DNA of 64,000 nt from Streptomyces ferrugineus. Its GTDB lineage: Bacteria > Actinomycetota > Actinomycetes > Streptomycetales > Streptomycetaceae. The stretch covers positions 1,302,001 to 1,366,000 of the forward strand of contig NZ_CP063373.1 of NCBI RefSeq assembly GCF_015160855.1, given 5' to 3'. Below are positions 50,836-58,410 of the stretch, piece by piece. The notes under the pieces were generated by a model, which saw only the letters and a program-made list of their open reading frames with translations, was not told the origin of the DNA and searched no databases. Each line of letters opens with the position of its first letter. Within the stretch, counting starts at the first letter, position 1. The translations under genes and the position numbers were made by a program.

Positions 50836-53217
50836 GTGGCCGCTCAGGCTCAGCAGGAAACCGCGCTCGAAGACTCTCTGAGAGATCGCGAGATCAGCGT
50901 CGAACAGGAACACCTGGACCGGGTGTACCGGCGCCTCGAGGAGAAGATCCACGAGGCCGAGTTCCTGATGAACGACGCGGCCAAGCGCGGCCAGGTCGGC
51001 ACCCCCGGTGCGCTCGCCGAGCGGGACGCGCAGGTCTTCCGGGCGGGCATCCACCTCAACCGGCTCAACAACGAGTTCGAGGACTTCCTCTTCGGCCGTA
51101 TCGACCTGCTGCTCGGCAAGGACGGCAAGAAGGGTCCGGACGGCGCCTACACCGCGGTCGAGCCCGCCGAGGGCGCGGTCCGCGACGACAACACCGCCGA
51201 CATCGCCGAGACCCTGCACATCGGCCGCATCGGCGTGCTCGACCAGGACTACGCCCCGCTGGTCATCGACTGGCGGGCCCCGGCCGCGGCGCCCTTCTAC
51301 CGCTCCACCCCGGTCGATCCGGGGCGGGTCGTACGGCGCCGGGTCATCCGCTCCAAGGGCCGCAAGGTGCTCGGCGTCGAGGACGACCTGATGCGCCCCG
51401 AGCTGAAGGCCTTCCTCGGCGGGCACGAGCTGCCCGTCATCGGCGACGGCGCCCTGATGGCCGCGCTCGGCCAGGCCCGCACCCACACCATGCGGGACAT
51501 CGTCGCGTCCATCCAGGCCGAGCAGGACCTGGTCATCCGCGCCCCCGCCGCCTCGGTGACCTACGTCGAGGGCGGGCCCGGGACGGGCAAGACGGCCGTC
51601 GCGCTGCACCGCGCCGCCTACCTGCTCTACCAGGACCGGCGCCGCTACTCCGGCGGCATCCTGATCGTCTCGCCGACCCCGCTCCTCGTGGCGTACACCG
51701 AGGGCGTGCTGCCGTCGCTGGGCGAGGAGGGGCAGGTCGCCATCCGGGCGATCGGCTCCCTCGTCGACGGCGCCGAGGCCACGCTGTACGACGCGCCGTC
51801 CACCGCCCGCGCCAAGGGCTCGTACCGCATGCTCAAGGTGCTGCGGAAGGCGGCGCGGGGCGCACTGGAGCTGGGGCCGGGCGGCACGGCCGCCTCCGGT
51901 GCCGCCGCGGCGAACCGGACGGGGCAGCTCGCCTTCGGCGACGACGACGCGCCGGCGCAGGCCGCCGCCGAACCCCCCACCCGGCTGCGCGTGGTCGCCT
52001 TCGGGCGCCGGCTGGAGCTGGAGGCCGACGCGCTGGAACGTATCCGCCGCACCGCCCTGGGCGGCACGGCACCCGTGAACCTGCTGCGCCCGCGCGCCCG
52101 CAAGCTGCTGCTCGACGCCCTGTGGGCACAGTCCGGCGGCGCCGCCCGGCACACCGACCCGGAACTCGCCGCCGAGCTGCGCTCCTCCTTCGACGAGGAC
52201 GTGACCTCGGAGGACAGCTTCATCGCCTTCCTCGACGCCTGGTGGCCCGAGCTCACCCCGAAGGCGGTCCTCGCGGCGATGGCCGACGAGCGCCGGCTCG
52301 GCCGCTGGGCCCGCCGGATCCTCAACCCCGGCGAGATCCGCAAGGTGGCCCGCTCACTGCGGCGGGACGGCCACTCCGTGCACGACATCGCCATGCTGGA
52401 CGAGCTCCAGGCGATCCTCGGCGTCCCGGCCCGCCCGAAGAAGAAGCGCGAACTGGACCCGCTCGACCAGCTCACCGGTCTGGAGGAGCTGATGCCGGTG
52501 CGCGAGGAGTCGCAGCGCGAGCGCGCCGAGCGGCTGGCGGCCGAGCGCGCCGAGTACGCCCACGTCATCGTCGACGAGGCCCAGGACCTCACGCCGATGC
52601 AGTGGCGGATGGTCGGCCGCCGGGGCCGGCACGCGACCTGGACGATCGTCGGCGACCCCGCCCAGTCGTCCTGGTCGGACGTGGACGAGGCGGCCGAGGC
52701 GCGCGACGAGGCCCTCGGCACCCGCCCGCGCCGCCGCTTCCAGCTCACCGTGAACTACCGCAACCCGGCCGAGATCGCCGAGCTCGCGGCGAAGGTGCTG
52801 GCGCTGGCCATGCCGGGCTCCACCTCGCCGTCGGCCGTCCGTTCGACCGGAGTCGAGCCCCGCTTCGCCGTCGTACGCGACTCGCTCGCGCAGACCGTCC
52901 GCGAGGAGGCCGCCCGGCTGCTCGACCGCGTCGACGGCACGGTCGGAGTCGTCGTCGCCATGCGGCGGCGCGAGGAGGCGGCCAAGTGGCTCGCCGGGCT
53001 CGGCGACCGGGTCGTGGCGCTCGGCAGCCTGGAGGCCAAGGGTCTGGAGTACGACGCCACGGTCGTCGTCTCCCCGGCGGAGATCGCGGACGAGTCCCCG
53101 GCCGGCCTGCGCGTGCTCTACGTCGCGCTGACCCGGGCCACCCAGCAGCTGACGGTGGTGTCGGGGGAGCGCGACGAGCCGGACGCCGCCGGGGTGCCGG
53201 ACCTGCTCCGAGATTGA
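50836..53217 (+). CDS. HelD-like superfamily 1 helicase (RNA polymerase recycling factor family)
   Basis: A 793-residue UvrD/Rep-like ATPase starting at GTG 50836 after AGAAGGGGG. The N-terminal coiled coil (about 20-95, EQEHLDRVYRRLEEKIHEAE) is the arm that in HelD enters RNA polymerase. The P-loop is GGPGTGKT (246-253), with VDEAQDL at D580-E581 and the C-terminal motifs TIVGDPAQSSW, NYRNPAEIA, SLEAKGLEYDATVVV and VALTRATQQL. A long insert separates the two RecA halves. Known HelD proteins free stalled RNA polymerase, and some actinomycete forms protect against rifamycins. I cannot tell from sequence whether this is the rifamycin-linked type. No DNA repair partner is adjacent. Confidence 0.88.
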   Translation: MAAQAQQETALEDSLRDREISVEQEHLDRVYRRLEEKIHEAEFLMNDAAKRGQVGTPGALAERDAQVFRAGIHLNRLNNEFEDFLFGRIDLLLGKDGKKGPDGAYTAVEPAEGAVRDDNTADIAETLHIGRIGVLDQDYAPLVIDWRAPAAAPFYRSTPVDPGRVVRRRVIRSKGRKVLGVEDDLMRPELKAFLGGHELPVIGDGALMAALGQARTHTMRDIVASIQAEQDLVIRAPAASVTYVEGGPGTGKTAVALHRAAYLLYQDRRRYSGGILIVSPTPLLVAYTEGVLPSLGEEGQVAIRAIGSLVDGAEATLYDAPSTARAKGSYRMLKVLRKAARGALELGPGGTAASGAAAANRTGQLAFGDDDAPAQAAAEPPTRLRVVAFGRRLELEADALERIRRTALGGTAPVNLLRPRARKLLLDALWAQSGGAARHTDPELAAELRSSFDEDVTSEDSFIAFLDAWWPELTPKAVLAAMADERRLGRWARRILNPGEIRKVARSLRRDGHSVHDIAMLDELQAILGVPARPKKKRELDPLDQLTGLEELMPVREESQRERAERLAAERAEYAHVIVDEAQDLTPMQWRMVGRRGRHATWTIVGDPAQSSWSDVDEAAEARDEALGTRPRRRFQLTVNYRNPAEIAELAAKVLALAMPGSTSPSAVRSTGVEPRFAVVRDSLAQTVREEAARLLDRVDGTVGVVVAMRRREEAAKWLAGLGDRVVALGSLEAKGLEYDATVVVSPAEIADESPAGLRVLYVALTRATQQLTVVSGERDEPDAAGVPDLLRD

Positions 53218-53285
53218 CTCCAATGCTGCGTTCTTCCGGAGGGGCGCGGTACGGGAATGGCCGTACGGGATCTGTTTGTTAGCCT

Positions 53286-53428
53286 GGGTGTGGCACCGGC
53301 TCGATCCAAGCCCCCGGGCCCAACCTTCGTCGCTACGAGCGACCACTTGCCGCGAGGCGAGCATGGCGGGTCGGTGTCATGAACGTAGGAAAGAGACCCA
53401 CGTCAGCACGTGACGTGGGTCTCTTTTC
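53286..53428 (+). ncRNA. Candidate small RNA (scr2952-like) upstream of malic enzyme
   Basis: The gap between the HelD-like gene and the malic enzyme gene holds TAGCCT (53280-53285), a good -10 hexamer, and 105 bp later the strongest intrinsic terminator in the window (53390-53426). No ORF in between has a ribosome site. I recall an S. coelicolor small RNA named scr2952 after the gene at this place (SCO2952), which would be this element. Borders are estimated. Confidence 0.5.
53390..53428 (+). terminator. Very strong intrinsic terminator
   Basis: A perfect 16-bp stem, AAAGAGACCCACGTCA (53390-53405) with its complement at 53411-53426, a 5-nt loop and a T-run (TCTTTTC). It is 170 bp past the HelD-like stop, too far to be an ordinary gene terminator. 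Confidence 0.92.
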
Positions 53429-53548
53429 ATGCGGAGACGTGGCGAACAATACGTTCGCAATCCATGCCCGGCTAACTCCTACTCCGCGGTAGGTGCGACG
53501 ATCGGACGGCATACCAGCGACATACGGTGAAAGCAGAGGAAGTCGGCC

Positions 53549-54973
53549 ATGGCAACGGCGCCCAGCGTCTCCTACTCGATGACGGTCCGGCTGGAGGTGC
53601 CCGCGAGCGGAACCGCGGTCTCCCAGCTCACCACGGCCGTGGAGTCCCACGGAGGCTCGGTCACCGGCCTCGACGTCACCGCGTCCGGCCACGAGAAGCT
53701 GCGCATCGACGTCACCATCGCGGCGACCTCGACCAAGCACGCCGACGAGATCGTCGAGCAGCTGCGCACCATCGAGGGCGTCACGCTCGGCAAGGTCTCC
53801 GACCGTACGTTCCTGATGCACCTCGGCGGCAAGATCGAGATGGCGTCGAAGCACCCCATCCGCAACCGTGACGACCTGTCCATGGTCTACACGCCCGGTG
53901 TGGCCCGCGTCTGCATGGCGATCGCCGAGAACCCCGAGGACGCCCGCCGCCTGACCATCAAGCGCAACTCCGTTGCGGTCGTGACGGACGGCTCGGCCGT
54001 GCTGGGCCTGGGCAACATCGGCCCGAAGGCCGCGCTGCCCGTCATGGAGGGCAAGGCGGCCCTCTTCAAGCGGTTCGCCGGCATCGACGCCTGGCCGATC
54101 TGCCTCGACACCCAGGACACCGACGCGATCGTCGAGATCGTCAAGGCCATCGCCCCGGGCTTCGCCGGCATCAACCTGGAGGACATCTCCGCCCCCCGCT
54201 GCTTCGAGATCGAGGCCCGCCTGCGCGAGGCCCTCGACATCCCCGTCTTCCACGACGACCAGCACGGCACCGCGATCGTCGTCCTGGCCGCCCTGACCAA
54301 CGCACTTCGCGTGGCGGGCAAGGCCATTGAGAACATCCGCGTCGTCATGTCCGGCGCCGGCGCGGCCGGCACGGCCATCCTCAAGCTGCTGCTCGCGGCG
54401 GGCGTGAAGAACGCCGTCGTCGCCGACATCCACGGCGTCGTGCACGCCGGCCGCGAGGACCTGCGGGACGCCCCGGCCGACTCGCCGCTGCGCTGGATCG
54501 CCGACAACACCAACCCCGAGGGCCTGACCGGCACGCTGAAGGAGGCCGTGCGCGGCGCGGACGTCTTCATCGGCGTCTCGGCCCCGAACGTGCTGGACGG
54601 CGACGACGTGGCCGCCATGGCCGAGAACGCGATCGTGTTCGCGCTCGCGAACCCGGACCCCGAGGTCGACCCGGCAATCGCCCGGCAGACGGCCGCAGTT
54701 GTGGCCACCGGCCGCTCCGACTTCCCGAACCAGATCAACAACGTGCTGGTCTTCCCGGGCGTCTTCCGCGGTCTGCTGGACGCGCAGTCCCGCACGGTCA
54801 ACACCGACATGATGCTCGCGGCCGCGAAGGCGCTGGCGGATGTCGTGACCGAGGACGAGCTGAACCCGAACTACATCGTCCCGAGCGTCTTCAACGACAA
54901 GGTCGCCGGCGCGGTGGCCGGCGCGGTGCGGGAGGCCGCGAAGGCGGTGCCCGCGGCGGCGTCGGCCGAGTAA
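53549..54973 (+). CDS. NAD(P)-dependent malic enzyme with N-terminal ACT domain
   Basis: A 474-residue oxidoreductase that decarboxylates malate to pyruvate. An ACT regulatory domain covers about 8-85 (SMTVRLEVPASGTAVSQLTT, RIDVTIAAT). The catalytic part has Tyr114 in MVYTPGVARVC, the Lys loop LTIKRNSVAVVTDGSAVLGL, NLEDISAPRCFEIE and PVFHDDQHGTA for metal, and the dinucleotide fold MSGAGAAGTAILKLL. Acting at the PEP-pyruvate-oxaloacetate node it supplies pyruvate and NAD(P)H, for example for lipid and polyketide synthesis. The cofactor preference cannot be read; the S. coelicolor protein at this position is NAD-type in my memory. ATG 53549 follows AGAGGAAG. Confidence 0.94.
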   Translation: MATAPSVSYSMTVRLEVPASGTAVSQLTTAVESHGGSVTGLDVTASGHEKLRIDVTIAATSTKHADEIVEQLRTIEGVTLGKVSDRTFLMHLGGKIEMASKHPIRNRDDLSMVYTPGVARVCMAIAENPEDARRLTIKRNSVAVVTDGSAVLGLGNIGPKAALPVMEGKAALFKRFAGIDAWPICLDTQDTDAIVEIVKAIAPGFAGINLEDISAPRCFEIEARLREALDIPVFHDDQHGTAIVVLAALTNALRVAGKAIENIRVVMSGAGAAGTAILKLLLAAGVKNAVVADIHGVVHAGREDLRDAPADSPLRWIADNTNPEGLTGTLKEAVRGADVFIGVSAPNVLDGDDVAAMAENAIVFALANPDPEVDPAIARQTAAVVATGRSDFPNQINNVLVFPGVFRGLLDAQSRTVNTDMMLAAAKALADVVTEDELNPNYIVPSVFNDKVAGAVAGAVREAAKAVPAAASAE

Positions 54974-55334
54974 TCACCCCGGCCCGGGTGCCGCACAGCC
55001 CCGAGAAGTGTGTGTGGGCTGTGAGGATCGCCACGGCAAGCCCTTGTGACGGCGCGTCGCGGAACCTGGGGCCTTGGGACGCCGTTTATCGTGACGGCCA
55101 AGCTCAGGCCCTCTCTTCGTGTGACTCCCACGGGTGTTCTCACGACTCCTCCGGGCGCCGGATTGGCTTTCCCGCCGCAGGTAGGGGCAGGATGCGTCCC
55201 TGGGCGCGAGGGTCCGACCAAGGACCCGGGTCCGGGGACCCACCGAGGACCCTGGCAGCATCGACATCGCTGTGCCCGACATGCGGCCCCGCCGCGTGGC
55301 ACGCCTCAAGGCAAATGAACACGGGAGTAACAAC
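54974..55334 (+). other. 361-bp leader region of the HU gene
   Basis: No gene is supported. Near the end are stacked complementary hexamers: GGGTCC-n6-GGACCC (55210-55227) followed at once by GGGTCC-GG-GGACCC (55228-55241) and another AGGACCC (55246-55252). These can form alternative hairpins in the HU mRNA leader. The HU ribosome site GGGAG (55323-55327) follows 70 nt later. Confidence 0.55.
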
Positions 55335-55616
55335 ATGAACCGCAGTGAGCTGGTGGCCGCGCTGGCCGACCGCGCCGAGGTGACCCGCAAGGACGCCGAC
55401 GCCGTTCTGGCCGCCTTCGCCGAGACCGTCGGCGAGGTTGTCGCCAAGGGCGACGAGAAGGTCACCATCCCCGGCTTCCTGACCTTCGAGCGCACCCACC
55501 GTGCCGCTCGCACCGCGCGCAACCCGCAGACCGGCGACCCGATCCAGATCCCGGCCGGCTACAGCGTGAAGGTCTCCGCGGGCTCCAAGCTCAAGGAAGC
55601 CGCGAAGGGTAAGTGA
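55335..55616 (+). CDS. hupA: Histone-like DNA-binding protein HU
   Basis: A 93-residue HU protein. ATG 55335 follows GGGAG; MNRSELVAALADRAEVTRKD is the normal family start. Helix 1-2, then the dimer strand VTIPGFLTFERTHRAARTAR and the DNA-gripping arm with NPQTGDPIQIPAGYSVKVSA are complete. It lacks the long Lys/Ala-rich C-terminal tail of the sporulation-specific HupS, so it is the vegetative type HupA. It compacts the nucleoid as a dimer. A bidirectional terminator follows at 55676-55709. Confidence 0.95.
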   Translation: MNRSELVAALADRAEVTRKDADAVLAAFAETVGEVVAKGDEKVTIPGFLTFERTHRAARTARNPQTGDPIQIPAGYSVKVSAGSKLKEAAKGK

Positions 55617-55675
55617 CCTTGCCGTCTGTGCACCACGGGACGGTGTACGCGGCCCTCTAGGGCCCAGCAACGCCA

Positions 55676-55709
55676 ATGGGGCGGCCCCCTTCACCGGGGG
55701 CCGCCCCAT
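55676..55709. terminator. Bidirectional terminator between hupA and murA
   Basis: A perfect 14-bp stem from ATGGGGCGGCCCCC (55676-55689) with its complement at 55696-55709 and a 6-nt loop. It serves the convergent hupA and murA genes. Confidence 0.9.
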
Positions 55710-55732
55710 CGCCGTACGAACTCCTGAAGCCG

Positions 55733-57073
55733 TTAACCGAGCGCCTTGCCCGGCAGCTCGACCTTCGCGCCGAGCTCCACCAGCTTCTCCATGAAGTTCT
55801 CGTAGCCGCGGTTGATGAGCTCGATGCCGTGGACCCGGGACGTGCCCTGGGCGGCCAGGGCCGCGATGAGGTAGGAGAAGCCGCCGCGCAGGTCGGGGAT
55901 GACCAGGTCGGCGCCCTGGAGCTTGGTGGGGCCCGACACGACCGCGGAGTGCAGGAAGTTGCGCTGGCCGAAGCGGCAGTGGGAGCCGCCGAGGCACTCG
56001 CGGTAGAGCTGGATGTGGGCGCCCATCTGGTTCAGCGCGGAGGTGAAGCCGAGGCGGGACTCGTAGACCGTCTCGTGGATGATCGACAGGCCGGTCGCCT
56101 GCGTCAGGGCCACCACCAGCGGCTGCTGCCAGTCCGTCTGGAAGCCCGGGTGGACGTCCGTTTCGAGGGCGACGGACTTCAACTGGCCACCGGGGTGCCA
56201 GAAACGGATGCCCTCGTCGTCGATCTCGAAGGCACCGCCCACCTTCCGGTAGGTGTTGAGGAACGTCATCATCGAGCGCTGCTGGGCGCCACGGACGTAG
56301 ATGTTGCCCTCGGTCGCCAGCGCCGCCGACGCCCAGGACGCCGACTCCAGACGGTCCGGCAGGGCGCGGTGGGTGTAGCCGCCGAGCTTGTCCACACCGG
56401 TGACGCGAATGGTGCGGTCGGTGTCCATCGCGATGATGGCGCCCATCTTCTGCAGCACGCAGATGAGGTCCTCGATCTCCGGCTCCACGGCCGCGTTCGA
56501 GAGCTCGGTGACGCCCTCGGCGAGGACGGCCGTCAGCAGCACCTGCTCGGTCGCGCCCACCGACGGGTACGGCAGCCGGATCTTCGTGCCGCGCAGCCGC
56601 TGCGGAGCCTCCAGGTACTGCCCGTCCGCCCGCTTCTCGATCCGCGCGCCGAACTGCCGCAGCACCTCGAAGTGGAAGTCGATGGGCCGGCCGCCGATGT
56701 CGCAGCCGCCGAGGCCGGGGATGAAGGCGTGCCCGAGACGGTGCAGCAGCGGGCCGCAGAACAGGATCGGGATACGGCTGGAACCCGCGTGGGCATCGAT
56801 GTCAGCGACGTTCGCGCTCTCCACGTGGGAGGGGTCCATCACCAACTCGCCCGGTTCCTCACCGGGACGGACCGTGACGCCGTGCAACTGCAGCAGGCCG
56901 CGTACGACTCGCACGTCACGGATGTCCGGTACGTTGCGCAGTCGACTCGGCGCGCTGCCGAGCAGGGCAGCCACCATGGCCTTCGGTACGAGGTTCTTCG
57001 CACCGCGGACACGGATCTCGCCCTCCAGCGGGGTTCCGCCGTGGACAAGCAGGACATCGTCGTTGACGGTCAT
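55733..57073 (-). CDS. murA: UDP-N-acetylglucosamine 1-carboxyvinyltransferase MurA
   Basis: A 446-residue enzyme of the first committed step of peptidoglycan synthesis: it transfers enolpyruvate from PEP to UDP-GlcNAc in the cytoplasm. RGAKNLVPKAMVAALL holds the Lys-Asn pair that binds substrate, and Cys124 in GLGGCDIGGRPIDFHFEV is the PEP-binding, fosfomycin-sensitive cysteine. Most MurA proteins read GGCAIG, so Asp here is a small difference. ATG 57073 is the only good start. A long 5' gap of 244 bp separates it from the divergent yqgE gene. Streptomyces has a second murA elsewhere, so this may be one of two. Confidence 0.94.
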   Translation of the reverse strand: MTVNDDVLLVHGGTPLEGEIRVRGAKNLVPKAMVAALLGSAPSRLRNVPDIRDVRVVRGLLQLHGVTVRPGEEPGELVMDPSHVESANVADIDAHAGSSRIPILFCGPLLHRLGHAFIPGLGGCDIGGRPIDFHFEVLRQFGARIEKRADGQYLEAPQRLRGTKIRLPYPSVGATEQVLLTAVLAEGVTELSNAAVEPEIEDLICVLQKMGAIIAMDTDRTIRVTGVDKLGGYTHRALPDRLESASWASAALATEGNIYVRGAQQRSMMTFLNTYRKVGGAFEIDDEGIRFWHPGGQLKSVALETDVHPGFQTDWQQPLVVALTQATGLSIIHETVYESRLGFTSALNQMGAHIQLYRECLGGSHCRFGQRNFLHSAVVSGPTKLQGADLVIPDLRGGFSYLIAALAAQGTSRVHGIELINRGYENFMEKLVELGAKVELPGKALG

Positions 57074-57317
57074 GTATCTCGCGTTCCGATGAGTTGGGCA
57101 GGGGCCAGAAGGGAAAGGGTAATGGCCGCCGACCCCCCTTCAGTAAGCCCAAGTGCGGCTCAGGAACGTCATAGCTCTGTCACAACACGAACGGTTCTTC
57201 ATCGGGCACGAGCGGTCACCACCGCCGCTGTGCGCCGGGCGGCGCTTCCGTCCGCCCTGAGCTGCGTTCCCTCCCGAACCGGCATTGCCTCCCCACACGA
57301 AGGGAAGATGCGGGATC

Positions 57318-57899
57318 ATGTCTGGCATGACCGAGGTGTCCTCGCTCACAGGGCGGTTGCTCGTGGCAACGCCCGCCCTGGCGGATCCGAACTTCGACCG
57401 CGCGGTGGTGCTCCTTCTCGACCACGACGAGGAGGGCTCCCTCGGTGTCGTCCTCAACCGTCCGACCCCCGTGGACGTGGGCGACATCCTGGAGGGCTGG
57501 GCGGACCTCGCCGGCGAGCCCGGCGTCGTCTTCCAGGGTGGCCCGGTGTCCCTGGACTCGGCGCTCGGCGTCGCCGTCATCCCCGGTGACGCGGCCGGCG
57601 AGAGCGCCCCGCTGGGCTGGCGCCGGGTGCACGGCGCGATCGGTCTGGTGGACCTGGAGGCCCCGCCGGAGCTGCTCGCCTCGGCCGTCGGGTCCCTGAG
57701 AATCTTCGCCGGGTACGCCGGCTGGGGCCCCGGCCAGCTCGAGGACGAGCTGGTGGAGGGCGCCTGGTACGTCGTCGAGTCGGAGCCCGGAGACGTCTCG
57801 TCGCCGTCGCCGGAGCGGCTCTGGCGCGCGGTGCTGCGCCGCCAGCGCAACGAGCTGGCGATGGTGGCGACGTATCCGGACGACCCTTCGCTCAACTGA
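57318..57899 (+). CDS. YqgE/AlgH family protein (UPF0301, DUF179)
   Basis: A 193-residue cytoplasmic protein with the full family pattern: LTGRLLVATPALADPNFDRA, SLGVVLNRPTP, FQGGPVSLDSALGV, RIFAGYAGWGPGQLEDEL and WYVV. ATG 57318 (MSGMTEV) is chosen because AGGGAAG lies about 10 nt upstream; ATG 57327 is close behind. Structures of family members exist, but the function is unsettled; AlgH in Pseudomonas affects alginate expression. It is followed 31 bp later by the DUF3039 gene. Confidence 0.9.
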   Translation: MSGMTEVSSLTGRLLVATPALADPNFDRAVVLLLDHDEEGSLGVVLNRPTPVDVGDILEGWADLAGEPGVVFQGGPVSLDSALGVAVIPGDAAGESAPLGWRRVHGAIGLVDLEAPPELLASAVGSLRIFAGYAGWGPGQLEDELVEGAWYVVESEPGDVSSPSPERLWRAVLRRQRNELAMVATYPDDPSLN

Positions 57900-57915
57900 T
57901 CCGTGTGACCTTCAG

Positions 57916-57930
57916 TACCCTTGGCCTTTA
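57916..57930 (+). promoter_or_regulatory. Possible -10 for a leaderless DUF3039 mRNA
   Basis: TACCCT (57916-57921) lies 8 nt before the ATG, and no ribosome site is present. Transcription would begin on or next to the start codon. Confidence 0.45.
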
Positions 57931-58217
57931 TGAGCACTCTCGAGCCCGAGCGCGGGACTGGTACGGGGACCCTCGTAGAGCCGACGCCACAGGTGTCCCA
58001 CGGCGACGGCGACCACGAGCGCTTCGCCCACTACGTCCAGAAGGACAAGATCATGGCGAGCGCCCTCGACGGCACCCCCGTCGTGGCGCTCTGCGGCAAG
58101 GTCTGGGTGCCCGGCCGCGACCCGAAGAAGTACCCCGTGTGCCCCATGTGCAAGGAGATCTACGAGTCCATGGGCGCCGGCGGCGACGACAAGGGAAAGG
58201 GCGGCGACAAGAAGTAG
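57930..58217 (+). CDS. DUF3039 small zinc-finger protein
   Basis: A 95-residue actinobacterial protein. ATG 57930 gives MSTLEPERGTGTGTLVEPTP; a TTG 9 nt earlier is unlikely. The conserved part is DHERFAHYVQKDKIMASALD, VVALCGKVWVPGRDPKKYPV and CPMCKEIYESM, with three Cys (one C..., one CPMC pair) and a His that can bind zinc. It ends in a Lys/Gly tail. The function is unknown. It is expressed near, but probably separately from, yqgE. Confidence 0.88.
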   Translation: MSTLEPERGTGTGTLVEPTPQVSHGDGDHERFAHYVQKDKIMASALDGTPVVALCGKVWVPGRDPKKYPVCPMCKEIYESMGAGGDDKGKGGDKK

Positions 58218-58244
58218 TCCTGCCTTCGGCCTGAGGTCTTTTCG

Positions 58245-58285
58245 AGGACCCCGGGGTGCGTTCCGGCGCGCCCCGGGGTCCTTTG
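58245..58285 (+). terminator. Intrinsic terminator after the DUF3039 gene
   Basis: AGGACCCCGGGG (58245-58256) pairs with CCCCGGGGTCCT (58271-58282), with a GC-rich apical part and TTTG after the stem. Confidence 0.9.
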
Positions 58286-58296
58286 TTGTGTCACGA

Positions 58297-58312
58297 AGTG
58301 GTTGAGACCTCT
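58297..58312. promoter_or_regulatory. Candidate DasR-responsive element (dre)
   Basis: AGTGGTTGAGACCTCT matches the 16-bp dre consensus ACTGGTCTAGACCACT, quoted from memory, at 12 of 16 bases, including both TGG/ACC cores. It lies 99 bp upstream of an ABC operon that ends in a hexosaminidase gene, exactly the type of target that the GlcNAc-responsive repressor DasR controls. Confidence 0.6.
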
Positions 58313-58375
58313 TGTCGGCTCTTGTCGGCATGTTCATGGAGTCCCTAGCCTCCGTTGTGCAGCGCGAAACAGTCA

Positions 58376-58390
58376 TTGCATATGTTGCAA
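58376..58390. promoter_or_regulatory. TTGCA-n5-TGCAA inverted repeat upstream of the ABC operon
   Basis: TTGCATATGTTGCAA lies 20 nt before the start codon, close to where a -10 would sit (TTGTGC at 58355-58360 as -35, GCATAT at 58378-58383 with 17-nt spacing). It resembles half-sites of LacI-type sugar regulators of Streptomyces and may be a second operator. Confidence 0.4.
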
Positions 58391-58410
58391 CGCACTCGGA
58401 GGGTCACTCC

